64,000 nt of DNA from Sulfurivermis sp040755915 (GCA_040755915.1 JBFLWM010000015.1:123393-187392); one strand, 5' to 3'. Shown: positions 44,913 to 54,056, counted from the first letter of the stretch. Program-made: numbers and translations. The notes: generated by a model from the sequence alone, not told the origin.

Positions 44913-46196
44913 ATGCCCCACTCGCACGAACTCTTCACCGCCGCCCAGAAACACATCCCCGGCGGCGTCAACTCCCCGGTGCGCGCCTTCAAGGGCGTCG
45001 GCGGCGAGCCGATCTTCTTCCAGCGCGGCGAGGGCGCCTATCTGTGGTCGGAGAGCGGCAAGAAGTACATCGACTACGTCGCCTCCTGGGGGCCGGCCAT
45101 CGTCGGCCATGCCCATCCCAAGGTGATCGAGGCGGTGCAACAGACCGCGGCCAAAGGCCTGTCCTTCGGCGCGCCGACGGTGAGCGAGACGGTGATGGCC
45201 GACCGGCTGTGCGCCCTGGTGCCGTCCATGGACATGGTGCGCATGGTTTCCAGCGGCACCGAGGCGACCATGAGCGCCATCCGCCTGGCGCGCGGCTACA
45301 CCAATCGCGACAAGATCGTGAAGTTCGAGGGTTGCTACCACGGCCACTCCGACTCCCTGCTGGTGAAGGCCGGCTCCGGCATGCTGACCCTGGGCGTGCC
45401 GAGCAGCCCCGGCGTGCCGGCCTCGCTGGCCGAACACACCATCACCCTGCCCTACAACGACGCCGAGGCGGTCAAGGCGGCCTTCAAGACCGACGGCTTC
45501 CACATCGCCTGCATCATCGTCGAGCCGGTGGCCGGCAACATGAACTGCATCCCGCCGGTACCCGGCTTCCTGGAGACGCTGCGCACGGTGTGCGACGAGT
45601 ACGGCGCGGTGCTGATCTTCGACGAGGTGATGACCGGCTTCCGCGTCGCCCTCGGCGGCGCCCAGGGCCACTACGGCATCAAGCCGGACCTCACCACCCT
45701 GGGCAAGGTGGTCGGTGGCGGCATGCCGGTGGGCGCCTTCGGCGGCAAGCGCGAGATCATGGAGAAGATCGCTCCCCTCGGCCCGGTCTATCAGGCCGGC
45801 ACCCTGTCCGGCAATCCGGTGGCGATGGCTGCCGGCCTCGCCAACCTCGACCTCATCAGCCAGGCCGGTTTCTACGCAGACCTGGCGCAGAAGACCGAGT
45901 ACCTGGTTCACGGCATCATCGCCGAGGCGAAAAAGGCCGGCATCCCCATGAGCGAGAACCACGTCGGCGGCATGTTCGGCCTCTTCTTCACCGAGGAAGA
46001 AAAGATCACCAGCTACGGCCAGGCGGTGCAGAAGTGCAACGTCGACCGCTTCAAGCTGTTCTTCCACGGCATGCTGAATGAAGGCGTCTACCTCGCCCCC
46101 TCCGCCTTCGAGGCCGGCTTCGTCTCCGCCGCCCACACCACGGCGGACCTGGATGCCACCATCGCAGCGGCGGGCAAGGTGCTGCGCACGCTGTAG
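44913..46196 (+). CDS. hemL: Glutamate-1-semialdehyde 2,1-aminomutase
   Basis: 427 residues from ATG (MPHSHELFTAAQKHIPGG). A PLP enzyme that forms 5-aminolevulinate, the first tetrapyrrole precursor in the C5 pathway. The PLP lysine lies in TTLGKVVGGGMPVGAFGG, with FDEVMTGFRVA just ahead. Five upstream in-frame codons lack a better start context. With hemJ at 33 kb the window encodes two heme steps. Confidence 0.97.
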   Translation: MPHSHELFTAAQKHIPGGVNSPVRAFKGVGGEPIFFQRGEGAYLWSESGKKYIDYVASWGPAIVGHAHPKVIEAVQQTAAKGLSFGAPTVSETVMADRLCALVPSMDMVRMVSSGTEATMSAIRLARGYTNRDKIVKFEGCYHGHSDSLLVKAGSGMLTLGVPSSPGVPASLAEHTITLPYNDAEAVKAAFKTDGFHIACIIVEPVAGNMNCIPPVPGFLETLRTVCDEYGAVLIFDEVMTGFRVALGGAQGHYGIKPDLTTLGKVVGGGMPVGAFGGKREIMEKIAPLGPVYQAGTLSGNPVAMAAGLANLDLISQAGFYADLAQKTEYLVHGIIAEAKKAGIPMSENHVGGMFGLFFTEEEKITSYGQAVQKCNVDRFKLFFHGMLNEGVYLAPSAFEAGFVSAAHTTADLDATIAAAGKVLRTL

Positions 46197-46199
46197 AAC

Positions 46200-46275
46200 A
46201 GTGGCAAGTTGCAAGTGACAAGAGAGAGGCCTGGTTTGTCTTTTGCTTGCCACTTGTAACTTGAAACTTGCGACT
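46200..46275. repeat. Intergenic inverted 7-mer element A
   Basis: The left arm GTGGCAA-GTTGCAA-GTGACAA-G (46201–46222) and right arm CTTGCCA-CTTGTAA-CTTGAAA-CTTGCGA (46246–46273) are strict 7-mers. Over 23 bases the arms are complementary at 19 positions, so the RNA could fold into a long hairpin. It fills nearly the whole 85-bp gap between hemL and the MBL gene. Confidence 0.68.
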
Positions 46276-46281
46276 GCCTTC

Positions 46282-46914
46282 ATGAACTACAAGGTCATCC
46301 CCGTCACCGCCTTCCAGCAGAACTGCTCCCTCGTCTGGGACGAGCAGACCATGCAGGGAGCGCTCGTCGATCCGGGCGGCGATGAAGAAAGGCTGCTCGC
46401 CGCGGCACGGCAGGCCGGCGTGACGCTGACCAGGCTGCTGCTCACGCACGGCCATCTCGATCACGTCGGTGCCGCACGCATTCTGGCCGACCGCCTGGGT
46501 ATCCCGGTGGAGGGGCCGCAGGAGGAGGATCGCTTCTGGCTGGAGAAATTGCCGGAGCAGGCGGCGATGTTCGGCTTTCCCGACACCGCCGCGTTTCTGC
46601 CTGATCGCTGGCTCAACGACGGCGACACGGTGCAGGTGGGCACGCTGTCGCTCGATGTCATCCACTGCCCCGGCCACACGCCGGGACACGTGGTGTTTTA
46701 TCAGCCCGCCGCGCAGATTGCCTTCGTCGGCGATGTGCTGTTCAAGGGCTCCATCGGCCGTACCGATTTCCCACGCGGCGACCACGATGCCCTGATCCGC
46801 GCCATCCGCACCCGGCTGTTTCCCCTCGGCGATGACGTCACCTTCATCCCCGGCCACGGCCCGCTGTCCACCTTCGGCCGCGAACGGCTCGGCAACCCCT
46901 TCGTGGCGGACTGA
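46282..46914 (+). CDS. MBL-fold hydrolase (glyoxalase II/YcbL-like)
   Basis: 210 residues from ATG (MNYKVIPVTAFQQNCSLVWD). The metallo-beta-lactamase fold has metal site THGHLDHVGAA and further ligands in HCPGHTPGHVVF, GDVLFKGSIGRTD and IPGHGPLST. It resembles YcbL, which cleaves S-lactoylglutathione, and related thiolesterases. The substrate is not provable from sequence. It follows hemL across element A. Confidence 0.92.
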   Translation: MNYKVIPVTAFQQNCSLVWDEQTMQGALVDPGGDEERLLAAARQAGVTLTRLLLTHGHLDHVGAARILADRLGIPVEGPQEEDRFWLEKLPEQAAMFGFPDTAAFLPDRWLNDGDTVQVGTLSLDVIHCPGHTPGHVVFYQPAAQIAFVGDVLFKGSIGRTDFPRGDHDALIRAIRTRLFPLGDDVTFIPGHGPLSTFGRERLGNPFVAD

Positions 46915-46972
46915 CACTGCCCCGGCTCATGGCGTACCATACGGTGTCTAAAGGAATATCGCCGTCAATGGA

Positions 46973-49141
46973 ATGAACGCCACCCCCGCCCACCGCCTGC
47001 CCGCACCGCCCGCCAGCGTCGCCGCTGCGCTGGTGGACATGTTCCATCGCCGCGCGCCGGCACCGATCATTGCCCTCAACATCCTGTTCGGCGGCCTGCT
47101 GGTCCTGCTGTGGTGGGGCAGCATACCGGCTCAGGAACTGCTGCAATGGCTTGCCGTGATCACGCTGGTGGCGCTGATCAATATCCTGCGCCATCGCCGC
47201 TACGAGGCCGAATTGCGCCACGGCACGGTGGACACCGCCGGCTGGCGCCGCACCTTCATCGCCGGCACCTTCGCCAACGGGCTGGCCTGGGGCGCCGGCG
47301 GCATGCTGTTCTACAACCCGGCCCAGCCGCTGCACAGCGCGGTGATCCTGCTGCTTATCTGCGGCATCGCCGCCGGGGTCGCCGCCTCGCAGGCCTCGGT
47401 ATGGCCGGCGGTGGTGCTGTTCGCCGCCAGCGCGATACTGCCTCCGGCCCTGGCCATACTCTCGCTCGGTGAGCCCGTCCACATGGTGGCCGGCGGCCTG
47501 CTGCTGTTCTACCTCGTCTACATTCTCACCGTCGGTGACATCAATCACCGCACCATGCTGGACGCCACCCGCCTGCAGTTCGAGAACAGCCAGCTGCTGC
47601 ACGACCTGCGCGAGCGGGAACAGCACTTCCGCTCCCTGGTGGAAAACGCACCCGACATGCTGATGGCCGTGGGCAGGGACGGCCAGCTGCTGTTTCATAG
47701 CCCATCCATGGAGGCCCTGCTCGGCTACAGCGGCACGGAACTGGATGGTCACCCGGTATTCGAACTGATCCACCCCGAGGACCATGCCCTGGTGCGCGAA
47801 CGGATGCAGCAGTTGCTGAAGGGCGAACGGGACAGCGGCACGGCGGAAACCCGCTGGCGCCACGCCAACGGCGCATGGCTCCTGTTGCAATGCGTGGCGC
47901 GCCGCATCAGCGACAGCGAACCGGCCGCACTGGTGGTCAACGCCCGCGACATCACCGAGCGCCGCGCCATGGAGGACGAACTGCGCCAGGCGCGCGATGC
48001 CGCGGAACAGGCCAGCCGCATCAAGAGCCAGTTCCTCGCCACCATGAGCCATGAGATCCGTACGCCGCTGCACGCCATCCTCGGCATGGCCGAGCTGCTG
48101 CAGCACAGCCCGCTCAGCAACACCCAGCAAGGCTATGTGGGCACCTTCCAGGATGCCGGCCGCCACCTGCTCAACCTGATCGACGACATTCTGGATTTCT
48201 CGCGCATCGAGGCCGGCGGTCTGCAGCTCGCCGACCATCCGCTCCACCTGCCGCACCTGCTGGAGGAAGTGGACGGCCTGCTGCGCGCCCAGGCCCGTGC
48301 CAAGGGCCTGCAACTGCACATCAGCCGCACCCCGGGACTGGCGCCCTGGCGACGCGGCGATGCCCAGCGCCTGCGCCAGGTGATCGTCAATCTGCTGGGC
48401 AACGCCATCAAGTTCACCCCGCAAGGCCAGGTGGAACTGAAGGTCGCGGAGGAACCGGGTGCAGCGGATACCCTGCGTTTCACCGTGACCGATACCGGCA
48501 TCGGCATCGCACCGGAACAGCAGTCACATCTGTTCGCGCCCTTCAGCCAGCTCGACGCCGGTCAGACACGCCAGCGCGGCGGCACCGGACTCGGCCTGTC
48601 CATCTGCCGGCGCCTGATCGATGCCATGGGCGGACGCATTACGGTGGAGAGCAGTGTCGGCGTGGGCAGCCGTTTCAGTTTCACCGTCCGCCTGCCGCAG
48701 GCCCAGGCCGCCGACAATGCGGCGGATACACCGGCCGCCGAGGCCGACCTGCCGCCGGCCCACCTGCTGGTGGCCGACGACTCGGCGATGAACCGTCTGG
48801 TAATCAAGGAGTTTCTCAGTGACAGCCCCTGCCGCATCACCTTTGCCGACAACGGCATGGATACGGTGGACCTGTTCATGCAGCACCCGTTCGATCTGGT
48901 GCTGATGGACATCCAGATGCCGCGGCTCGACGGCTGGAGCGCCACCCGCCGCATCCGCGCCTGGGAGGCGGAGCAGGCGCGGCGGCCGGTACCCATCGTA
49001 GCGCTGAGCGCCAGCGCCATGGAGGAAGACCGGCTCGCCTCGCTGGAGGCCGGTTGCACCACCTTCACCGCCAAGCCGCTGGGCCGCAGCCAGCTGCTGC
49101 GCCTGCTGCAGCAGTATCTCAATGACACCACTCGCCGCTGA
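46973..49141 (+). CDS. Hybrid sensor histidine kinase, orphan
   Basis: 722 residues. An N-terminal membrane block of about six helices (30–200) is followed by PAS (about 215–330, HFRSLVENAPDMLMAVG), HisKA with the phospho-His in MSHEIRTPLHAILGMAE (near 360), HATPase (about 460–575, NLLGNAIKFTP, DTGIGIAPE, GGTGLGLSIC), and a receiver with phospho-Asp in LMDIQMPRLDGW (near 645). All catalytic residues are present. No response regulator gene or separate Hpt domain is nearby, so the output partner is elsewhere. The signal is unknown. Confidence 0.94.
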   Translation: MNATPAHRLPAPPASVAAALVDMFHRRAPAPIIALNILFGGLLVLLWWGSIPAQELLQWLAVITLVALINILRHRRYEAELRHGTVDTAGWRRTFIAGTFANGLAWGAGGMLFYNPAQPLHSAVILLLICGIAAGVAASQASVWPAVVLFAASAILPPALAILSLGEPVHMVAGGLLLFYLVYILTVGDINHRTMLDATRLQFENSQLLHDLREREQHFRSLVENAPDMLMAVGRDGQLLFHSPSMEALLGYSGTELDGHPVFELIHPEDHALVRERMQQLLKGERDSGTAETRWRHANGAWLLLQCVARRISDSEPAALVVNARDITERRAMEDELRQARDAAEQASRIKSQFLATMSHEIRTPLHAILGMAELLQHSPLSNTQQGYVGTFQDAGRHLLNLIDDILDFSRIEAGGLQLADHPLHLPHLLEEVDGLLRAQARAKGLQLHISRTPGLAPWRRGDAQRLRQVIVNLLGNAIKFTPQGQVELKVAEEPGAADTLRFTVTDTGIGIAPEQQSHLFAPFSQLDAGQTRQRGGTGLGLSICRRLIDAMGGRITVESSVGVGSRFSFTVRLPQAQAADNAADTPAAEADLPPAHLLVADDSAMNRLVIKEFLSDSPCRITFADNGMDTVDLFMQHPFDLVLMDIQMPRLDGWSATRRIRAWEAEQARRPVPIVALSASAMEEDRLASLEAGCTTFTAKPLGRSQLLRLLQQYLNDTTRR

Positions 49142-49165
49142 GGCAGCGGCCCGCCGCCGCGCAGG

Positions 49166-49999
49166 CTACTGTCTGGTGTTCTGGCCGACGATATCGCCCA
49201 TCATCAGGTCGAAATAGCCTTTGGCGCCCCCGGCCAGGAAATAGTACGCGGCCACCCTTTCCGACTCCAGGTAATACTGCAGCCAGCGCACCTGATGCCC
49301 GGCCTCGTCGTAGATCAGCAGGGTCTTGCCCTCCTGCCGCGCCTGATCGACATATTTCTGCAGGGCCTTGTTATCCAGCGGCACCGAGCGCTGGCGCATG
49401 GGGAACAGGGTGATGGCTTCCTGCTGGAACTTGTCCCGCACATCGAGGATCAGCGCATTGTCGTCGATGCGTTTTTCGAACTCGGCCGGCCTCAGGGTAT
49501 GCGCCTGCAGCTTGTCCTTGCCGAGCAGACGGGCGGGATCCACCGGCGAGCGCCCCAGCAGCACCGAGTCGTCGGGATAGGCCTTGACCCAGTCGAAGAT
49601 GCCGGCATCGTAGGCATAGACATTGACGATGCCGCTGTTCTGCGCCTCCAGGGCCGCCTGGTAGGACTTCATGCAGGTGCGGCCGTTGCAATAGAACACG
49701 ATGGGATGGGTGGATTCGGCCCGCAGCGCCTTGACCCCCTCCGCAAACCCCTTCTCGCCCAGCACGACATTGACCGCATCCTTGATGTGCAGTGTTTCGT
49801 ACTCGTAGTGCGATCGGGCATCGACGATGATGACGTTGGGACGCATCGCCTGCAGCTGCGCCAGCTCCACCGGCTTCACGGTGGGATAGCGTGAACGCCC
49901 CGGCATTTCGTCGTCCGCCCAGGCCGTCCCGCCGAGCAATACGGCGGCCACCAGCAACAGCCCGACATGGCGGGACCAGTGGTGATTCATGGAATTCAT
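49166..49999 (-). CDS. Periplasmic tandem rhodanese
   Basis: 277 residues with a signal peptide (cleaved near AWA-DDEMP). Two rhodanese domains: the first (about 40–130) has the active-site cysteine loop FYCNGRTCMKS; the second (about 165–265) has YDEAGHQVR where the cysteine is replaced, so it is likely a structural or binding half. ATG at 49999 is favoured by GAGGAG 8 bp upstream. It could move sulfane sulfur in the periplasm, but no sulfur oxidation genes lie nearby. Convergent with the kinase. Confidence 0.9.
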   Translation of the reverse strand: MNSMNHHWSRHVGLLLVAAVLLGGTAWADDEMPGRSRYPTVKPVELAQLQAMRPNVIIVDARSHYEYETLHIKDAVNVVLGEKGFAEGVKALRAESTHPIVFYCNGRTCMKSYQAALEAQNSGIVNVYAYDAGIFDWVKAYPDDSVLLGRSPVDPARLLGKDKLQAHTLRPAEFEKRIDDNALILDVRDKFQQEAITLFPMRQRSVPLDNKALQKYVDQARQEGKTLLIYDEAGHQVRWLQYYLESERVAAYYFLAGGAKGYFDLMMGDIVGQNTRQ

Positions 50000-50322
50000 A
50001 GTGGCTTCTCCTCGTGCAGCCGCGCCGGCGCGCGGCGACCCCTGCTTTGGTTATTGTTGTGAACGGCTGCAGAACGGCGCCTGCAACCCTTCCTTGCCTG
50101 GTTGCTAGGAGTCCGGGAGGGGGTATTTTATTCCCGTGTTCTCCTCATGCCACTATGCCGCGTCCATGCGCGACAAGGCGTGTGCATCTTCACGTCTGCA
50201 CCGCTGGCCCGGCCTTGCGCAGGAGAAAATTGTCATTGCACTTTCATGGTTTCGTAGCACAATACGAAAAGTCAGCTACGTTAAATAACGTCCGCGCATA
50301 TATCAGGTCAGGGAGCATCATC
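50000..50322. promoter_or_regulatory. Divergent control region, rhodanese / DUF2934
   Basis: A 323-bp gap without a gene. On the plus strand TTGCAC (50236) and CACAAT (50258–50263), 16 bp apart, are a weak promoter candidate for the DUF2934 gene. Downstream is the inverted repeat ACGTTA-AA-TAACGT (50278–50291), a possible operator in the transcribed leader, and CGTAGC…GCTACG overlaps it. No promoter for the rhodanese gene stands out. Confidence 0.4.
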
Positions 50323-50628
50323 ATGGCAGAGCAGAAGAAGTCGACCACTCCATCCAGGAAATCCACCAGCACGGAAGCCAAACCCAAGGCTGCTGCAGCG
50401 AAAAAGGCCGCCCCAAAGAAAGCGGCGCCGAAGAAGGCGGCTGACCCCAAGCCGCGCGCCAAGAAGGCGGCGGCCGTCTCTGTCAGCGAAGACATGCGCC
50501 AGCACATGATCCGCGAAGCGGCCTACTACCGCGCGCAACATCGCGGCTTTGGCGGCGGAGCCGAAATGGAGGACTGGTGCGCTGCGGAGCGCGAGATTGA
50601 TGTGATGCTGGGGCGGCTGACCAAGTAG
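50323..50628 (+). CDS. DUF2934 protein with Lys/Ala/Pro-rich tail at the N-terminus
   Basis: 101 residues from ATG (MAEQKKSTTPSRKS). The first half is a basic, low-complexity, histone-H1-like region (repeated AAPKKA). The second half matches DUF2934 (IREAAYYRAQHRGFGGG, MEDWCAAEREID). Such proteins are often stress-induced. The basic tail suggests nucleic acid binding (inference). The long open frame extends 5' but lacks a start with a good site; GGGAG lies 7 bp upstream of this ATG. A strong terminator follows. Confidence 0.88.
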   Translation: MAEQKKSTTPSRKSTSTEAKPKAAAAKKAAPKKAAPKKAADPKPRAKKAAAVSVSEDMRQHMIREAAYYRAQHRGFGGGAEMEDWCAAEREIDVMLGRLTK

Positions 50629-50647
50629 ACGCGTCTGCTCTTCCCGC

Positions 50648-50684
50648 AAAGCAAAACGCCGCTGTCACCAGCGGCGTTTTGCTT
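50648..50684. terminator. Bidirectional terminator, DUF2934 / metY
   Basis: AAAGCAAAACGCCGCTG and its complement form a 16–17-bp stem with a short loop. A/T tracts on both sides serve the convergent genes. Confidence 0.92.
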
Positions 50685-50697
50685 TCTGTGATACGCC

Positions 50698-51975
50698 CTA
50701 CCGGGCCGCGGCCAGGGCCTGCCCGATGTCGGCGATGATGTCGTCGACGTGCTCGATGCCGATGGACAGGCGCACCATGTCCGCCGTCACGCCGGCCGAC
50801 TTCAGTTCGGCATCGTTGAGCTGGCGGTGGGTGGTGGTGGCCGGGTGACAGGCCAGCGACTTGGCATCGCCGATGTTCACCAGGCGCACGATGAGCTTGA
50901 GCGCATCGATGAACTTCGCCCCCGCCTCGCGCCCGCCCTGGATGCCGAAGGACAGGATGCCGGAGGCGTTGCCGTCGCGCATGTACTTCTGCACCAGCGG
51001 GTAGTCCGGCGAATCGGTCAGACCGGGGTAGTTGACCCAGCTCACCTGCGGATGGCCCTGGAGGAACTGCGCCACCTTGAGCGCATTGGCGCCGTGGCGC
51101 TCCATGCGCAGGGCCAGGGTCTCGATGCCCTGCAGGATCAGGAAGGCGTTGAACGGCGACAGCGCCGCGCCCATGTTGCGCAGCGGCACCACGCGGCAGC
51201 GGCCGATGAAGGCCGCCGGACCGAAGGCCTCGGTGTAGACCACGCCGTGATAGGACGGGTCCGGGGTGTTGAGCATGGGGAAACGCTGGGCGTTGGCCTT
51301 CCAGTCGAACTTGCCGGAGTCGACGATGATGCCGGCGATGGAGTTGCCGTGACCGCCCATGTACTTGGTCAGGGCGTGCACCACGATGTCGGCGCCGTGC
51401 TCGATGGGGCGGCATAGATAGGGCGAGGGCACGGTGTTGTCCACCACCAGGGGCACGCCCCGGGCATGCGCCGCCGCGGCGAGGCGGCCGAAGTCCACCA
51501 CGTTGGCGGCCGGGTTGCCGATGGACTCGCAGTACACCAGCTTGGTCTTGTCGTCGATCAGCGCGGCCAGGCCGTCGATGTCGTCGTGGGCGGCGAAGCG
51601 CACCTCGACGCCCATGCGCGGCAGGGTGTGGGCGAACAGGTTGTACGTGCCGCCGTACAGGCGGGTGGTGGCGACGATGTTGTCGCCCACCTCGCACAGG
51701 GCCTGCACGGTGTAGGTGATCGCCGCCATGCCCGAGGCTACCGCCAGCGCCGCCACACCGCCCTCCATCTCCGCCACGCGCTGCTCCAGCACGGCGTTGG
51801 TGGGGTTCATGATGCGGGTGTAGATGTTGCCCGGCACCTTGAGGTCGAACAGATCGGCGCCGTGCTGGGTGTCGTCGAAGGCGTAGGAGGTGGTCTGGTA
51901 GATGGGCACGGCCACCGCCTTGGTGGTGGGCTCGGGGGAATAGCCGCCGTGGATGGCGATGGTTTCCAGTTTCAC
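50698..51975 (-). CDS. metY: O-acetylhomoserine sulfhydrylase
   Basis: 425 residues from GTG ((M)KLETIAIHGGYSPEP) with GAGGAG upstream. A PLP enzyme of Cys/Met metabolism that joins O-acetylhomoserine with sulfide to give homocysteine. The PLP lysine is in HALTKYMGGHGNSI, and ASGMAAITY and CESIGNPAANV are family motifs. Use of O-succinylhomoserine (MetZ) is less likely given the length. A longer in-frame extension upstream has no support. Confidence 0.93.
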   Translation of the reverse strand: MKLETIAIHGGYSPEPTTKAVAVPIYQTTSYAFDDTQHGADLFDLKVPGNIYTRIMNPTNAVLEQRVAEMEGGVAALAVASGMAAITYTVQALCEVGDNIVATTRLYGGTYNLFAHTLPRMGVEVRFAAHDDIDGLAALIDDKTKLVYCESIGNPAANVVDFGRLAAAAHARGVPLVVDNTVPSPYLCRPIEHGADIVVHALTKYMGGHGNSIAGIIVDSGKFDWKANAQRFPMLNTPDPSYHGVVYTEAFGPAAFIGRCRVVPLRNMGAALSPFNAFLILQGIETLALRMERHGANALKVAQFLQGHPQVSWVNYPGLTDSPDYPLVQKYMRDGNASGILSFGIQGGREAGAKFIDALKLIVRLVNIGDAKSLACHPATTTHRQLNDAELKSAGVTADMVRLSIGIEHVDDIIADIGQALAAAR

Positions 51976-52062
51976 GCTGTGACTCCTCTTTGCGTTGTTA
52001 TTTGTAGCGTCGGCCCAGTGTGCCCGCCGCAGGCGTGCCTCGCAACACGTTAGAATCAATCC

Positions 52063-54021
52063 ATGGATTTCGGCCTGCTGGATATCGTGCTCGACTGGCT
52101 GCGCGCCCACCCGGCGTGGGCCGGTGTCGCCGTGCTGCTCATTGCCTGTGGCGAATCACTGGCCGTGGTGGGGCTGTTCCTGCCCGGCGCAGTGCTGATG
52201 TTCGGCATCGGCGCGCTGATCGGCGCCGGCGTGCTCGAACTCTGGCCGACGCTGGCCTGGGCCGCGGTCGGCGCCATCGCCGGTGACGGCATCAGCTTCT
52301 GGCTTGGCAGGCACTACCACCAGCGCATCCGCGTCATGTGGCCGCTGCGCCGCCATCCGGAACTCATTGCCGGCGCCGTCGATTTCTTCCACCGCCACGG
52401 CGGCAAGAGCGTGCTGCTCGGCCGCTTCGTCGGCCCGCTGCGGCCGGTGATCCCGCTGGTGGCCGGCATGCTGGAGATGCCGGTGCGGCGCTTCGCCGTG
52501 GTCAACATGATCTCCGGCGTGCTGTGGGCGCCGGTGTACGTGCTGCCCGGCATGGTGTTCGCCGCCTCGCTCGGCCTCGCCGCCGAGGTGGCGACACGGC
52601 TGGCGCTGCTGCTCGGCACCCTGCTGATGTTGCTGCTGCTGGCGCTGTGGCTGACACGCCGGCTGTTCGGCCTGTGGCATCGCCACGCCTACCGCGTGTT
52701 GCGCTACGGGCTGGACTGGTCCGCCCGCCACCCCCGCCTCGGCCAACTGCCTGCCGCCCTGCTCGATCCGGATCACCCCGAGGCGCGCGGTCTGAGCCTG
52801 CTCGGCCTGTTGCTGCTCCTGGCCGGCATCACCCTGCTGTGGACCCTGCAGGCCCTCGGCGGCACGGCCCTGCCCGATCTGGATGCCGCCGCACGCGATG
52901 GCCTGGCCGCGCTGCACACGCCCTGGGCGAATCGACTGCTGCTGCCCCTCGCGGCCCTGGGCAAACTGATCACCCTGCTGCCGCTGATCGGCGGCGTGCT
53001 GCTGTGGCTGCTGGCGCGGTACCACTGGCAGGCCGCGCTCCACTGGCTGGCAGCGGCCGTCTTTGCCGGCCTGTTTGCCCTGCTGCAACAGTGGCTGCAG
53101 GACCACACCACGGCGGCCCCGTCGCTGGCACTGGCCGCCGCCGTGTATGGCTTCCTCGCCGTCTTGCTGGCACGCGAGGCCAGTGAGCGCTGGCGCTGGC
53201 TGGTGTATGGCTGTGCCGCCCTGCTGCTCACCGGCATCGCCTTTGCCCAGCTGTACCTCGCCAGCCAGCGGCTGTCCGAGGTGATCCTCGGCCTGTCGCT
53301 GGGCCTGCTGTGGGCCACCCTGCTCGGCATCGCCTGGCTGCGCCACGGCAGCGGCCGGCCGGCGGCGCGGCCGCTGCTGCTGGTCGCGCTGGGCTGCCTG
53401 CTTGCCGCCGGCCTGTGGTACCGCAGCGCACATTATGCGACCGATCTGGCCGCGCATGCCCGCGCACCGGCACTCCGCGACATCGACGCCGCCGTCTGGC
53501 GACAGGAGGGCTGGGCCACCCTGCCGGCGGAGCGGGAAGATCTGCGCCATCGCCACAGCCATCCCCTCACCCTGCAGTACGCCGGTGAACCCGCGGCACT
53601 GCGACAGGCGCTGGAGCCGCTCGGCTGGCGCGAGCCGGTCGCCCTCGACGCCGTCAGCTGGCTGCAATGGCTGAATCTGGCGGCATCGCCGGCGCAGCAG
53701 CCGATCCTGCCGCAGGTACACGCCGGGCAACACCAGCAGCTGCTGCTCATCAAGGCGGACGCCGGTGACAGGCGGTTGCGGGTGCTGCGCCTGTGGCCCA
53801 GCGGCCATCGTCTGCAACCGGGCGACACGCCGCTGTGGCTGGGCAATACCGCCTGGGTGGAAAGCAGCCGTGTACTGGGGAGTTTTGCCGTGCCGCGCAC
53901 GCTGCCGGAGTTCGCCACGCCGCTGGGCTTGCTGCAACGGGATCTCGCCGCGGCCGGTTGGGAGCCCACGCCGCAGCGACGGCAGGACGGTGGTGAGGTG
54001 ATGCTGCTGCGGCAACCGTGA
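52063..54021 (+). CDS. DedA–PAP2–LssY fusion membrane protein
   Basis: 652 residues in three parts. A DedA/VTT domain (about 1–205, FLPGAVLMFGIGAL, GRFVGPLRPVIPLVAG) flips lipids such as C55-P. A PAP2-like helix bundle follows (about 240–435), then a soluble LssY-type C-terminal domain (about 450–650). In the PAP2 part the catalytic motifs are lost: PSGH appears as PSLA in TTAAPSLALAAAVYG, and the R-x5-H-x3-D site appears as YLASQRLSEVILG. Phosphatase activity is therefore unlikely, while DedA key residues remain. It probably acts in polyprenyl or phospholipid handling (inference). Confidence 0.88.
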   Translation: MDFGLLDIVLDWLRAHPAWAGVAVLLIACGESLAVVGLFLPGAVLMFGIGALIGAGVLELWPTLAWAAVGAIAGDGISFWLGRHYHQRIRVMWPLRRHPELIAGAVDFFHRHGGKSVLLGRFVGPLRPVIPLVAGMLEMPVRRFAVVNMISGVLWAPVYVLPGMVFAASLGLAAEVATRLALLLGTLLMLLLLALWLTRRLFGLWHRHAYRVLRYGLDWSARHPRLGQLPAALLDPDHPEARGLSLLGLLLLLAGITLLWTLQALGGTALPDLDAAARDGLAALHTPWANRLLLPLAALGKLITLLPLIGGVLLWLLARYHWQAALHWLAAAVFAGLFALLQQWLQDHTTAAPSLALAAAVYGFLAVLLAREASERWRWLVYGCAALLLTGIAFAQLYLASQRLSEVILGLSLGLLWATLLGIAWLRHGSGRPAARPLLLVALGCLLAAGLWYRSAHYATDLAAHARAPALRDIDAAVWRQEGWATLPAEREDLRHRHSHPLTLQYAGEPAALRQALEPLGWREPVALDAVSWLQWLNLAASPAQQPILPQVHAGQHQQLLLIKADAGDRRLRVLRLWPSGHRLQPGDTPLWLGNTAWVESSRVLGSFAVPRTLPEFATPLGLLQRDLAAAGWEPTPQRRQDGGEVMLLRQP

Positions 54022-54056
54022 GGACGGGCGATCGGAAGATCCCACGTGCAACACGC

